Counted from the first letter of the stretch, positions 15,819 through 25,540 are shown. The stretch: DNA of 64,000 nucleotides from a bacterium (GCA_021786295.1 JAJYNO010000024.1:157848-221847); one strand, 5' to 3'. Notes: a model not told the origin generated them from the sequence alone. Made by a program: numbers and translations.

Positions 15819-16837
15819 AGGGACGCCTGTCAATCGCCGCGGGCCTAGTGGTGGGGCTGCTTCTGATCTGGCTGGCCTTCAGAGGGGTGGACGTTTCGCG
15901 GCTGCCGCGCATAGTCGCGCGGGCGGACCTGGCCGTGGTATTCCCGGTCTTTCTTGTCACCATGCTGGAGCTCTTTTTCAGGAGCCTGCGCTGGAAGCTG
16001 CTGCTGGCGCCGTCGAAGCCGGTGAAGCTGCGCGACGCCGTACGCCTGGAATCCGCCGCGCTGGCGCTCAGCAACATACTGCCGCTGCGTCTGGGCGAGG
16101 CCGCGAGAGGGACTTACGGGGCGGCCCTGTTCGAGCTGCCCATGTCGACGGTCTTTTCCAGCATGCTGGTGGAGCGGGCCATGGACGCGGCGGTCCTAAC
16201 GCTGCTCTTCCTGCTGGCCGCGGCGCTCGACGGAGGCGCGGGCGGGCCCGGGGTCCCCGGGTGGATCTGGGCGCTCCCGGCCGCCCTGGCGGCGGCCATC
16301 GCCGCGCTGGCCTTCGCCGAAAAGACCGGCGGCGCCGCGCTGTACCGAGCACTCCGCTCCAGGTTCCCGCGCCTGGCCGCGTCCCTCAGGCGTCTGCCGG
16401 AGGGGGCGGCAGCTTTCCGGAAACCCGGCACCGCTGCGGCCGTGACGGGGCTGGCGGCGCTTCAGTGGCTGATGGACGCCCTCAATCTTTATCTGATAGC
16501 CGGCGCCTTCGGGATAACCAGGGCCGTCAACGCGGCCAGGAGCGTGGAGCTGCTTTTCACCAGCGCCGTGGCGGTGTCGATCCCCGGAGTGCCGGGCTAT
16601 TTCGGCAATCTGGAATTCGCCGTTTCCAAGGTGGCCGCGGTGTGGGGCGTGCCGGCCGACACCGCTTTCGCCTACGCGGCGTTCTCGCACCTCCTCAACT
16701 ACCTGATATTCACGGGGGTGGGTCTTATCTTCGTATACGGGATGGGACAATCCCTTGGACGCGTCTGGGCCAGCTTCGGGAGGAACGGCGCGGAGGCGGC
16801 CCTCGCGGCGGGGCAAGGAGACAAAAATGCGGTTTAA
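15815..16837 (+). CDS. AglD/MprF-type integral membrane protein (UPF0104)
   Basis: The protein has about eight hydrophobic helices and the family's landmarks: LPRIVARADL near the start, FFRSLRWKLLL, ALSNILPLRLGEAARG (the conserved N-x-x-P-x-R-x-G-E segment) and a late SIPGVPGYFGNLEF loop. Members are the membrane part of lysyl-phosphatidylglycerol synthase or archaeal AglD-like proteins, and several are proposed lipid or glycolipid flippases. Its ATGA overlap with the PIG-L/GT2 gene ties it to glycolipid assembly, perhaps flipping the product. It also overlaps the start of the TolC-like gene by 11 bases. Confidence 0.8.
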   Translation: MKGRLSIAAGLVVGLLLIWLAFRGVDVSRLPRIVARADLAVVFPVFLVTMLELFFRSLRWKLLLAPSKPVKLRDAVRLESAALALSNILPLRLGEAARGTYGAALFELPMSTVFSSMLVERAMDAAVLTLLFLLAAALDGGAGGPGVPGWIWALPAALAAAIAALAFAEKTGGAALYRALRSRFPRLAASLRRLPEGAAAFRKPGTAAAVTGLAALQWLMDALNLYLIAGAFGITRAVNAARSVELLFTSAVAVSIPGVPGYFGNLEFAVSKVAAVWGVPADTAFAYAAFSHLLNYLIFTGVGLIFVYGMGQSLGRVWASFGRNGAEAALAAGQGDKNAV

Positions 16838-18053
16838 CATCATAATTCCGGCAGCGCTGCTATTTCTGTCCTCCGCCGGAGGCCTGCGGGCGGCCGACCT
16901 GAAGGAGTGCCTGACCATGGCGTCAGCCAACAGCCCAGCCGTCAAGTCCTACGAGGAAAAGCTTTCCGCCTCGATGTCGGCCCAGAAAAGCGCCAGGAGA
17001 GCCCTGCTCCCCGCGCTCTCCGTTTCAGGGGAGGACGGCTATTCCACCTACTCATCCGGTTCCGGCCTGAACGACGGGATGACCGGCACGCTGGGGGCCC
17101 AGCTGGCCTGGGACCTGCCCAAGGTGCTGGCGGGTTACCAGCGCCTGGCCGGGCTGGAGACCGACAAGTCCCGGCTGCTGCTGGAGATGGCCAGGAGGAC
17201 GCTGGCGCGCGACGTGGAGAAGGACTATTACAGCCTGCACATACTGGCCTCCAAGAAGGCCGACTACGCCGAGGCCAAGGCCTATTTCCTTACCCACATA
17301 GCCTCGATAGAGGAGCTCGGGGACCGCGGCGTGGACGTAAAGCTGGACCTGCTGCACGCCAACATGCAGCTGCGCTCGCTCGGCGTGACGGCCGCCGGGG
17401 TGGAGGCGGACCTGAAAAGCGCGCTGATGTCCCTTAACTCGGCAACAGGCGGGAATTTCAAGGAGGACGATTTCAGGTTCGCGGACGTGCCGGCTCCCGC
17501 GGAAAGCCGTGTGCCGCCGGGGCTCGCCGCGACTGCGCCGGAGACCAGGCTGAACGACCTGGAGCTGCGGACCGCCGAAGAGAACTACCGGGAGAGCGGC
17601 TATTTCTACGCGCCCACCGTCGGCCTCGGGGTGAATAGGGCCATCACTCCGATAGACCCGGCCACGGAGCGCACGCGAGCGTTCCTGTCCGTCAGCCTGG
17701 ACGTCTTCGATTTCGGCAGGCACACAGCCGACCGCAAAAGCCTGCTGGCGGAGCGCGAGGCGCAGCGGGCCGCCAACATCGAGGACCTGCGCAGGCTCAG
17801 GCTCTCCATGGAGACGCTCCGGACCGGCATCGACAACGCGGCCGCCACCTGCGCCGCCGCGGAAGCCGGCCTCTCGGACGCCGACAAGGCGATGAAGACG
17901 GCGGACGAGTACTACCGGCAGGGCAAGATCAAGGAGACGGACCTGCTGAGCGTCTTCAGCGACTACCTGGCCGCCAAGGAGCAGGCGCGCGACGCCCTGG
18001 GAGACTATCTGGACAAGAAAGCCGACCTGGACTACATCGAGGGGGCCATATGA
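16827..18053 (+). CDS. TolC-family outer membrane efflux channel
   Basis: The start at 16827 has AAGGAG six bases upstream and begins a proper signal peptide (MRFNIIIPAALLFLSSAGGLRA). An upstream in-frame ATG would only add 24 residues overlapping the previous gene. The mature chain has two long alpha-helical repeats starting with DLKECLTMASANSPAVKSYEEK, the typical OMF opening, with the second repeat near residue 240. At 408 residues it is within the TolC/OEP range. It is directly coupled (ATGA) to the RND pump and should form its outer-membrane exit duct. Confidence 0.85.
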   Translation: MRFNIIIPAALLFLSSAGGLRAADLKECLTMASANSPAVKSYEEKLSASMSAQKSARRALLPALSVSGEDGYSTYSSGSGLNDGMTGTLGAQLAWDLPKVLAGYQRLAGLETDKSRLLLEMARRTLARDVEKDYYSLHILASKKADYAEAKAYFLTHIASIEELGDRGVDVKLDLLHANMQLRSLGVTAAGVEADLKSALMSLNSATGGNFKEDDFRFADVPAPAESRVPPGLAATAPETRLNDLELRTAEENYRESGYFYAPTVGLGVNRAITPIDPATERTRAFLSVSLDVFDFGRHTADRKSLLAEREAQRAANIEDLRRLRLSMETLRTGIDNAAATCAAAEAGLSDADKAMKTADEYYRQGKIKETDLLSVFSDYLAAKEQARDALGDYLDKKADLDYIEGAI

Positions 18054-21000
18054 TGAACAAGCTCGTGAACTGGCTCGAAAAGAACAGGCTGGCGCTGGTC
18101 TTCACGGCGTTCCTGCTCTGCGCGGCCGGCATCTATTCCTACACGGCGCTGCCGAAGGACGTGTTCCCGAACAGCCAGTTCCCTCGTTTCCAGGTGATAG
18201 CCGACATCGGCTTCGCCTCGCTGGAGACCACCGACGTGAACGTGACGCGGCCGCTCGAGAACGCGCTGAAGACGGTGCCCGGCGTGCAGCAGGTGCGCTC
18301 CGTCACCGAGCGCGGCACCTCCACGATAGACATGTACCTGAAGTGGGGGACGAACCTGGACCAGGCCTACCAGTACGCGCAGGCCCGCATCAGCCAGGTC
18401 CGCGCCGAGCTGCCGCCCAACGCCTCCATCGACCTGGTGCGCATGAACACCAGCGCCTACCCGATGTCCGAGTACGGCGTCTGGTCCGACACGCTGACGC
18501 TCAAGCAGCTCTACACCTACGTGCAGTACTACGCCGTGCCGGAGCTGATAGGGGCCGACGGAGTCTACAGGCTGGACGTGATAGGCGGCGAGAAGCCCGA
18601 GATCTGGGTCAAGCTGGACCCGAAGAAGGTGGCCTCCTACAACCTGGACGCCACCGCCATAGAGGACGCGGTCTCGCAGGCCAACAACATCTCCTTCATC
18701 GGCACCGTCACCGGCTCCGGCAAGACGCTCTTCGCCGTGGGCGGCACCCGCCTGGCCGGGGTCAAGGACATAGGCTCGGTGGTCATCGCCACGCGCATGG
18801 GGCGCTCCATCCGGCTGCGCGACGTGGCCGACGTTTCCGAGAGCCACGCCGAGGTGCGGCGGCTGGTCACGATAAACGGCCACCCGGGCCTGTTCGTAGA
18901 CGTGATGAAGCAGAGCGACGCCGACGGGCTGAAGCTCTCTGCCGACCTGGACGCGCGCCTCGCCAAGCTGGTGAAGGAGGCCGGCGGCAAGGTCCACGTC
19001 TCCAAGTGGGACCTGTCGGATTTCGTGCGCGGTTCCATCAACGGCATCCTCACCGACATCGCGATGGGCATCCTGATCATCCTGGCCATCATCTATTACG
19101 TGATGGTGCGCCTGCGCTACTCGCTGCCGATCATGCTGGTGCTCCCGGTGGTGCTGATAGCCGAGTTCCTGGCGATGAAGCTGCTGGGCCAGACCGTCAA
19201 TATCATGACGCTGGGCGGCCTGTCGGCGGCCATAGGCATCATAGCCGACAACGCGATAGTCATCACCGAGAACTACGTGAAGTTCCGCGAGCAGGGCGAC
19301 CCCTCGCCGCTGGCCTCGTCGATGAACTACATCGTTCCGATCACGGTCTGGGCCACGCTGGTGAGCATCATCGTGTTCATACCGCTGAATCTGCTGAGCG
19401 GCGTGTCCGGGCTGTTCTTCCGGCCCCTGGCCCTCACGCTGGCGACGACGATAGCCATCTCGCTGCTGGCCGCGGTCTGCCTGCTGCCTGTGCTGATCCA
19501 CTACTTCATAGAGATGAAAGGAGCTCCTGCGCACGGGGAGGAGGAGCGCAGGCTCTTCGTGCTGCTGAAGAAAGGCTACCTGAAACTGCTGGCTCTCGCG
19601 CTGAAGCACGGCAAAGCGGTGGCGGCCGGGATACTGGTGCTGCTGGCCGCGGCGGCGTTCATCTTCACCCGGATCCCCACCGGCTTCCTGCCGGAATGGG
19701 ACGAGGGCGACATCGTCTTCGACTACCTGGCGCCCTCCGGCGCCTCGCTCGCGGCCGTGGACTCCACGATCAAGAAGGTGGAAAAGATCATAGAGGCCAT
19801 GCCGGAGACGGCGATGTTCGTGCGCAAGACCGGCACGGACATGGGCACGCCGTACGCGCCGCCCAGCGAAGGCGAGATCGTGATCCTGCTCAAGAAGAAC
19901 AGGAAGCGCAGCACGTTCCAGGTGATGGACGACCTGCGCGAAAAGGCCGCGAAAGCCGTGCCGGACCTGGACACGGACCTGCACCAGATCCTCCCTGACC
20001 GCCTCGGCGACCTGACCGGGAACGTCAAGCCCATCGTCGTGAGCGTCATAGGCAGCGACCTGAACAAGGCGCTGGCGGCCGCGAAGGTGATCAAGGCCAG
20101 CCTGGACAAGATCAAGGGCCTCAACGGCGTGCACATAGACCTGCCGCCGGCTCAGCCTGAGATAAAGGTGGTCCCGGACCAGGGGCGCCTCTCGCTGCTG
20201 GGCCTCGGCAGCGCCGACGCGTTCCGCTATTCGGACCTCGCGCTCTACGGAGAGGTGATGACCTCGGTGCAGCGGGGCGTGCAGCCCGTGCCGGTGCGCG
20301 CCATGTACAAGGGAGACTTCCGGGAGGACCAGAAGGATATCCCCGACATACCGGTCTACACCCCCAACGGCGGCGTGCTGCCGCTCGGCCGCTTCATGAA
20401 GTTCAGCATGGAGGACCAGGTGCCGTCGATCAGCCACCAGAACGGCTCCATAGCGGTCAGCGTGGACGCCGAGATAGAAGGGCGGGCCCTGGGCTCGGTC
20501 GTCAAGGACGTGAAGGCCGCGCTGGCGCAGGTGCCGGAGGGTGACTACAGCGTGCAGCTGGAGGGCAACTACCGGGAGCAGCAGCAGTCTTTCGCCGAAC
20601 TGCTGACGGTGCTGGCCATCTCTATAGTGCTGATCCTCGTGCTGCTGCTCTATATCTTCGAGTCGTACCGGACGTCGCTGGCCGTCTTCGCCGGCACGCT
20701 GGCCTCGGCCACCTTCGTGATCTTCGGGCTGAAGCTCTCGGGCATAGAGTTCGACGTCTCGTCGTTCACCGGCATGATCACCGTGATGGGCATAGTGGTC
20801 AACAACGGCATCCTGGTGATAGACTTCGCCGAGCGGTACCGCGCGGAGGGGATGAGCCCGCTGGAGGCCGTAAAAGCCGCCGGCGCGCTGCGCTTCCGTC
20901 CGGTGCTGATCACGAACCTGGCCGCGATAGCCGGCTTCCTGCCGATGGCTCTCAACATCGGGCGCGGCGGCGAGGTGCTGCGGCCGTTCTCGGTGGCGAT

Positions 21001-21100
21001 GATAAGCGGCCTGTTCGGATCGATGTTCTTTTCGCTGACCGTGATACCGGTGCTGTACCTGCTGCTGCACGGCGGAGCGGCCGGTAAGGAGGAAAAATGA
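18050..21100 (+). CDS. RND-family efflux transporter
   Basis: At 1016 residues this is a full inner-membrane RND pump: a first helix near residues 13-30, a large porter loop, a helix bundle around 325-480, a second porter loop and a closing bundle around 840-1010. TM4 reads GIIADNAIVITENY, so one of the two Asp of the AcrB proton relay is retained and the second is Asn. TM10 reads MGIVVNNGILVIDFA, with Asn in place of the relay Lys, as in many RND subfamilies. The preceding gene gives the outer channel, but no periplasmic adaptor (HlyD/MFP) gene is nearby. It overlaps both neighbours by four bases. Substrate unknown. Confidence 0.92.
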   Translation: MMNKLVNWLEKNRLALVFTAFLLCAAGIYSYTALPKDVFPNSQFPRFQVIADIGFASLETTDVNVTRPLENALKTVPGVQQVRSVTERGTSTIDMYLKWGTNLDQAYQYAQARISQVRAELPPNASIDLVRMNTSAYPMSEYGVWSDTLTLKQLYTYVQYYAVPELIGADGVYRLDVIGGEKPEIWVKLDPKKVASYNLDATAIEDAVSQANNISFIGTVTGSGKTLFAVGGTRLAGVKDIGSVVIATRMGRSIRLRDVADVSESHAEVRRLVTINGHPGLFVDVMKQSDADGLKLSADLDARLAKLVKEAGGKVHVSKWDLSDFVRGSINGILTDIAMGILIILAIIYYVMVRLRYSLPIMLVLPVVLIAEFLAMKLLGQTVNIMTLGGLSAAIGIIADNAIVITENYVKFREQGDPSPLASSMNYIVPITVWATLVSIIVFIPLNLLSGVSGLFFRPLALTLATTIAISLLAAVCLLPVLIHYFIEMKGAPAHGEEERRLFVLLKKGYLKLLALALKHGKAVAAGILVLLAAAAFIFTRIPTGFLPEWDEGDIVFDYLAPSGASLAAVDSTIKKVEKIIEAMPETAMFVRKTGTDMGTPYAPPSEGEIVILLKKNRKRSTFQVMDDLREKAAKAVPDLDTDLHQILPDRLGDLTGNVKPIVVSVIGSDLNKALAAAKVIKASLDKIKGLNGVHIDLPPAQPEIKVVPDQGRLSLLGLGSADAFRYSDLALYGEVMTSVQRGVQPVPVRAMYKGDFREDQKDIPDIPVYTPNGGVLPLGRFMKFSMEDQVPSISHQNGSIAVSVDAEIEGRALGSVVKDVKAALAQVPEGDYSVQLEGNYREQQQSFAELLTVLAISIVLILVLLLYIFESYRTSLAVFAGTLASATFVIFGLKLSGIEFDVSSFTGMITVMGIVVNNGILVIDFAERYRAEGMSPLEAVKAAGALRFRPVLITNLAAIAGFLPMALNIGRGGEVLRPFSVAMISGLFGSMFFSLTVIPVLYLLLHGGAAGKEEK

Positions 21101-22143
21101 ACGGCATTAAGACAAGCGCGTTCCTGCTGGCGGCTGCGTTCGCGGCCTTCCCCGCTCGCGCCCGCGCCGCGGAAGCGGGAGCAGAGAGCGGGTACCGCCT
21201 CATAAAGACCATGCCCCTGCCCGGCGGCGGCTTCTGGGACTACCTGACGGCCGACAGCGCGGCCCGGCGCCTCTACGTGACGCGCGGCACCGAGGTGCTG
21301 GCCGTGGACATGGACAGCCTCACGGTGACCGGGAGGATAACAGGCCTGAAAGGCGTGCACGGCGTGGCGCTGGCCCCGGAGCTGGGCAAGGGCTTCATCA
21401 GCGACGGCAAAGCCGACAGCGTGGTCATCTTCGATCCCGCCACGCTGAAAAAGACCGGCGAGGTGAAGGCCGGACAGGGCCCTGACGCCATCGCCTACGA
21501 TCCCGCTTCGCGCAGGGTTTTCGCCTTCAACGGCCACAGCGGCGACTGCACCGTGATAGACGCCGCCAAAGGCACGGCCCTCAAGGAACTGCCTCTGCCG
21601 GGACGCCCCGAGACCGGGGCCGCCGACGGGAAGGGGCGGGTCTACGTCAACCTTGAGGACAAGAGCAAGATAGCGGTAATAGACTCGCTTGCGATGGAAG
21701 TCACGGCCCAGTGGAACCTGGCCCCTTGCGAGGAACCTTCCGGAATGGGCATAGACGCGGCCGGAGGACGCCTCTTCGTGGGCTGCCATAACGGCATGAT
21801 GGCCGTAGTGGACACGGCTTCCGGGGTGGTCCTCTCCACCGTACCGATAGGCGAGGGCGTGGACGCCAACGCCTTCGACCCCGGGGCCGGACTGGCCTTC
21901 AGCTCCAACGGGCGCAGCGGCACTCTTACGGTGGCGCGCGAGACGGCCCCGGGGAAGTTCTCGGTCGTCCAGAACGCCGCCACGCAGAAAGGCGCCCGGA
22001 CGATGGCCGTGGATCTGAGAACGCACAGGGTCTTCCTGGTCGCGGCGGACTACGCCCCCGCGCCCAAGCCTACCCCCGAGCACCGCTGGACGCGGCCGCG
22101 CGTGCTGCCCGGCACCATCCGGGTGCTGGTGATGGAAAGATAG
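21097..22143 (+). CDS. Periplasmic YncE-like beta-propeller protein
   Basis: GGAGG precedes the ATG, which overlaps the RND stop (ATGA). A signal peptide ends near residue 25 (ARARAAE). The rest is built of repeated propeller blades with the YncE/YVTN pattern: RRLYVTRGTEVLAVDMDSL, KGFISDGKADSVVIFD, RRVFAFNGHSGDCTVID and GRLFVGCHNGMMAVVD. I count about six or seven blades. Such proteins are exported scaffolds or ligand binders. Its coupling to an RND pump that lacks an adaptor gene hints at a role with the pump, but that is inference. Confidence 0.8.
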   Translation: MNGIKTSAFLLAAAFAAFPARARAAEAGAESGYRLIKTMPLPGGGFWDYLTADSAARRLYVTRGTEVLAVDMDSLTVTGRITGLKGVHGVALAPELGKGFISDGKADSVVIFDPATLKKTGEVKAGQGPDAIAYDPASRRVFAFNGHSGDCTVIDAAKGTALKELPLPGRPETGAADGKGRVYVNLEDKSKIAVIDSLAMEVTAQWNLAPCEEPSGMGIDAAGGRLFVGCHNGMMAVVDTASGVVLSTVPIGEGVDANAFDPGAGLAFSSNGRSGTLTVARETAPGKFSVVQNAATQKGARTMAVDLRTHRVFLVAADYAPAPKPTPEHRWTRPRVLPGTIRVLVMER

Positions 22144-22148
22144 CCGTG

Positions 22149-23258
22149 ATGGAGATCGTACCCGTAAAAACAAAAACCGACCTGGCCATATTTATCAGGC
22201 TGCCCTGGCGGATATACAAGGACCTCCATAACTGGGTCCCTCCGCTGCTGAGCGAAGTGGACGAGCTCCTGGACGTGGAACGGAACCCTTTCTGGCGGCA
22301 TGCCAGGCGCGAGCTGTTCGTCGCCCGCAGGGACGGCAGGCCGGTGGGACGTATCGGCGCTATAGTGGACGACAGCCACAACGCGTTCCACGCCGAGAAG
22401 ACCGGCTTCTTCGGCTTCTTCGAATGCGAGAACGACCAGGAGGCCGCCGACGCCCTGTTCGCCGCGGCGCGGGAGCACCTGAAGGCCGCCGGGATGTCAG
22501 AGATGCGCGGCCCGATGAACCCCAGCATGAACGACGAGTGCGGCTTCCTGCTGGAGGGTTTCGACTCTCCGCCGGTGGCGATGATGACCTATACTCCGCC
22601 GTATTATCTGGAACTCTCGGAGAGGTACGGCCTGAAGAAGGCAAAGGACCTGTACGCCTTCATCAAGAACCTCAGGGACGGAGTTCCGCCGCGCATGGAA
22701 AGGATAATCGAGCGCATAAGGAAGAACACCGCGGTGACGATGCGCCACCTCGACATGAATAACTTCGACCGGGACATCGGCTATCTGAAGGAGATCTACA
22801 ACTCCGCGTGGGAAAAGAACTGGGGCTTCAACGTGATGACCTCGGCGGAAATGGACCTGGCCGCCAAGAAGCTCAAACAGTTCGTGAAGCCGGAGCTGGT
22901 GCTCTTTGCCGAGGTGGGCGGCGAGCCGGTCGGCGTTTCCGTTACCGTCCCCGACATCAACCAGGTGCTGATAAAGCTCAACGGCAGGCTGGGCCCGGCG
23001 GGACTGCTGAAGTTCCTCTATTACCGCAACAAGATAGACGGCATCCGCTCCCTTATCGGCGGGGTCAAGAAAGAATACCGCAACACGGGAATAATCTCGA
23101 TCCTCTACCGGGAAACGGAGCTTGCGGCGCTGCGCCTGGGCTACAAATGGTGCGAACTCGGCTGGAACCTGGAGGACAACGATCTTATCAACCAGTTCGA
23201 CGCGGCCATCGGCGGCAGGATATACAAGAAGTACAGGATATACGGGACCGCCGTCTAG
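22149..23258 (+). CDS. GNAT-fold acyltransferase-like protein (YghO-like)
   Basis: The protein is about 369 residues; an in-frame GTG lies one codon before the ATG. It carries segments I associate with a widespread GNAT-like family: LPWRIYKDLHNWVPPL near the start, a GRIGAIVDDSHN acetyltransferase strand, then GPMNPSMNDECGFLLEGF and PPYYLELSERYGLKKAKDLYAF. The substrate of the family is not established, though acyl transfer to lipids or amines is expected. It follows the propeller gene by a few bases and likely ends the efflux operon. Fold confidence moderate. Confidence 0.6.
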   Translation: MEIVPVKTKTDLAIFIRLPWRIYKDLHNWVPPLLSEVDELLDVERNPFWRHARRELFVARRDGRPVGRIGAIVDDSHNAFHAEKTGFFGFFECENDQEAADALFAAAREHLKAAGMSEMRGPMNPSMNDECGFLLEGFDSPPVAMMTYTPPYYLELSERYGLKKAKDLYAFIKNLRDGVPPRMERIIERIRKNTAVTMRHLDMNNFDRDIGYLKEIYNSAWEKNWGFNVMTSAEMDLAAKKLKQFVKPELVLFAEVGGEPVGVSVTVPDINQVLIKLNGRLGPAGLLKFLYYRNKIDGIRSLIGGVKKEYRNTGIISILYRETELAALRLGYKWCELGWNLEDNDLINQFDAAIGGRIYKKYRIYGTAV

Positions 23259-23282
23259 GCCCGGAACTTTGCGCGCGCCGGC

Positions 23283-23921
23283 TCAGAGCAGCTGCGCGAA
23301 CTTATAGATGGAGTAGGACGAAAGCAGAAGAAGCAGCACGCCCAGCGAGATGTTGATAACGGCCTCCGTCCTTTTGGAGATGGCGTGGCCGACCCGCTTC
23401 ATCATGAAGGACAGCAGTGTAAGATAGGACGCGATGCCCAGCCCCCCGGAAAGCACGAACAGCACCGAGGTGCCGGCGTGGAAAGCGGACACTATCCCCA
23501 TCGCTTTGACCAGGTGGGCGTAGATAAGCCACCACACCATGATCGGCGCGTTGGTCACCGCCAGCGTGAACCCCAGCAGGAGCGACAGGCGGCCGTTTGA
23601 AAGCGCCGCATCGGAAGGCTTCGAGGACGCCTTTGCCCTGGCATGAGGGAACAGCGTGAAGATGCCCAGTCCCACCAGCATGGCCGAGCTCAGCAGCCAG
23701 AAGAACAGCATGAACCTGCGGTCCTGCAGGAACGGCGCGATGCCGAACATCGCGATGAGCCCGTACATGATGTCCGACGCGGCCGAACCGACGGCTATCA
23801 TCACCGCCGGGGCTATGTAGCCGCGCAGCGAGCGCTTGGTTATCTCTATCTGCGTCGGGCCTATCGGGATGGCCGTGACGAAGCCTATGCAGTAAGCGGC
23901 GGGGACCAGCAACAGCGTCAT
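23283..23921 (-). CDS. LysE-family exporter
   Basis: This 212-residue protein has about six membrane helices and the LysE/RhtB landmarks: GFVTAIPIGPTQIEITKRSLRGY at the N-terminus (conserved G-P-x-Q) and TNAPIMVWWLIYAHLV in the second half. Family members export amino acids or small metabolites across the inner membrane. It is convergent with the GNAT-like gene and lies 30 bases downstream of a hypothetical gene on its own strand. Substrate cannot be predicted. Confidence 0.82.
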   Translation of the reverse strand: MTLLLVPAAYCIGFVTAIPIGPTQIEITKRSLRGYIAPAVMIAVGSAASDIMYGLIAMFGIAPFLQDRRFMLFFWLLSSAMLVGLGIFTLFPHARAKASSKPSDAALSNGRLSLLLGFTLAVTNAPIMVWWLIYAHLVKAMGIVSAFHAGTSVLFVLSGGLGIASYLTLLSFMMKRVGHAISKRTEAVINISLGVLLLLLSSYSIYKFAQLL

Positions 23922-23951
23922 GTGATTTGAACCCTGTCTGAGGCCATCATT

Positions 23952-24389
23952 CTACGGCCGCGGCTGCGGGGTTAGGGCTGGCGGCACGGCTTGCTCCGGC
24001 GCAGTCTGCTTGAAATTCTCTTTGAACCACTTCAGGCGCTCTTTCTCGGCTATGTCTGTGGTAGAGCTGAACTCCCAGATCTTGACTCCGCCGGCCAGCA
24101 GGCCTGCCCCGACTTTCTCTACCCCGGTCCCGTTCTTCAATTCAAGGGCCAGGAATGCCCCGGAAACCAGGCCCAACGCCATGAAGAACCAGGCCTTGCG
24201 CATATACTTCGGGTTCCTTTTGGAGAGATAGTAGTGGCCAAGACCTGGGAAGGCCAGAGCGCAGACCATGGCCTTGGTCGGGCTGGTCTGCATGTAGTCT
24301 ATGTCCAGTTTACCGGCCCAGGCCGGCGAGATCATTGAAAGCCCCATCAGGATGGCGAGGGCATTTGCCGCGGTATTTTTCAGTCGCAT
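23952..24389 (-). CDS. Small membrane protein, hypothetical (DUF5683-like)
   Basis: A cleavable signal (about residues 1-25, ending AWA) is followed by two hydrophobic segments around ALAFPGLGHYYLSKRNPKYMRKAWFF and GLVSGAFLALEL. The PGLGHYY motif before a basic turn is typical of small TM2/DUF5683-type membrane proteins. The C-terminal 40 residues are charged, then Pro-rich. It lies between the LysE gene and the GT9 gene on the same strand with tight spacing. No function is known. Confidence 0.55.
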   Translation of the reverse strand: MRLKNTAANALAILMGLSMISPAWAGKLDIDYMQTSPTKAMVCALAFPGLGHYYLSKRNPKYMRKAWFFMALGLVSGAFLALELKNGTGVEKVGAGLLAGGVKIWEFSSTTDIAEKERLKWFKENFKQTAPEQAVPPALTPQPRP

Positions 24390-24393
24390 GAGG

Positions 24394-25509
24394 TCAGTCC
24401 TTTTGCCCCGACGAAAGCTTCAGAAAGGCCCCGAAGACCTCTTCGGGCGTGACACGCTGGATGGCCGAGGTTTCGTGCAGGTAGAAAAGGCTCTTGCATC
24501 TGCAGTCGAACTTGTTGATGACTATGTCCCGCGGGTCGGTAGGCATGAAGTTCTCCGGCGCAGGGCCCAGCAGGCTAACGCTGCGCAAGTCTGCCAGGTG
24601 GGCCATGTTCCTGGGGCCGCTGTCCACGCCTATGAAGAAGTCGCTGCGCCGCATCGCCAGCAGCGTTCCCCTGAGATCCAGTTTGTTTATGAGCGAATAC
24701 ACCTTGAAATCCAGAGCCCCGCTTATCTGTCTGAACGATTCTTTCTCCGTTTCTCCGCCGCCTATGAAAATGAACCTGAAATTGCCCGCGCCGTTTATCC
24801 GGCGCAGCGACTCGGCCCACTTCCTGTTGTCCCAGAGTTTTATCTCCCAGCCCGATCCGGTGTGTATCAAGACTTTCCTGCCTGGACCGTTCAGTTCCGG
24901 CAGCGCCGCCACGGACGCCTGGTCTTTCTCGGAGAACTCGAAGATATCATCGAAACCCAGAGATGGCCGCGGCTCTTTCATGCCGACCATTTCGTAGCAG
25001 ACCTCACGCCACTGTTTTGGTCTTCTCTTGAGAAGTATGCTGACGAATATGTTCCAGACCGATCTGAAGTAGGCCGCGTCGTAAAGTTCCAGGCGGGAAT
25101 ATCTTATCTTCTCCAGCATCGCGGCGGCATCCCGGCTTATCCTCAGCAGGAATACCTGCCCGTATTCCCCGGCAACAGGCTCCGGCGGCTCGAGACGTTC
25201 GATCGGCCTGTCCCATACCGACTTGGCGGTGAAGACCCTGTCCACACCGCGGATATTTTCCGCCAGCGCCTTAAGCGGGGGGGAAACCAATAGGTCAACC
25301 GTCCCTCCGCTGCGCGCTATGTGAGAACGCAGAGCCGGCAGGCTGGCTACAAAGTCGCCTATAATGCAGGTGTCCACTATCAGCGTACGCCCGGGCGTAC
25401 GGGCGTTGCGGCGGAAAAGGCTTCGCAGGCGGAGTTTCAGCAGCAGCGGCATCTCGTTGCCTATCTTTAACTCTTCGCGATTTATATTCAGGTGCATGCA
25501 GGAATGCAT
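24394..25509 (-). CDS. Glycosyltransferase family 9 (heptosyltransferase-like)
   Basis: The core begins near residue 40 with RTLIVDTCIIGDFVASLPALRSHI, the GT9 donor-side start (normally D-x-x-x-x-x-P-x-L). VLIHTGSGWEIKLWDNRKWAE and FFIGVDSGPRNMAHLADLRSVSLLGP are the classic late motifs. GT9 enzymes add heptose or related sugars to LPS cores. Three in-frame ATGs compete: 25509, 25497 and 25452. TATGAT lies just 2 bases before the first, so the second or third is likelier if that is the promoter. Codon use looks less GC-rich than the neighbours. Confidence 0.82.
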   Translation of the reverse strand: MHSCMHLNINREELKIGNEMPLLLKLRLRSLFRRNARTPGRTLIVDTCIIGDFVASLPALRSHIARSGGTVDLLVSPPLKALAENIRGVDRVFTAKSVWDRPIERLEPPEPVAGEYGQVFLLRISRDAAAMLEKIRYSRLELYDAAYFRSVWNIFVSILLKRRPKQWREVCYEMVGMKEPRPSLGFDDIFEFSEKDQASVAALPELNGPGRKVLIHTGSGWEIKLWDNRKWAESLRRINGAGNFRFIFIGGGETEKESFRQISGALDFKVYSLINKLDLRGTLLAMRRSDFFIGVDSGPRNMAHLADLRSVSLLGPAPENFMPTDPRDIVINKFDCRCKSLFYLHETSAIQRVTPEEVFGAFLKLSSGQKD

Positions 25510-25540
25510 ATATCATACAATTCCCGCCCTGAATTTACGA

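Noticed and set aside
18032..21070. A 1012-codon minus-strand frame under the RND pump gene
   Set aside because: Same antisense effect; the plus-strand protein has full RND motifs.
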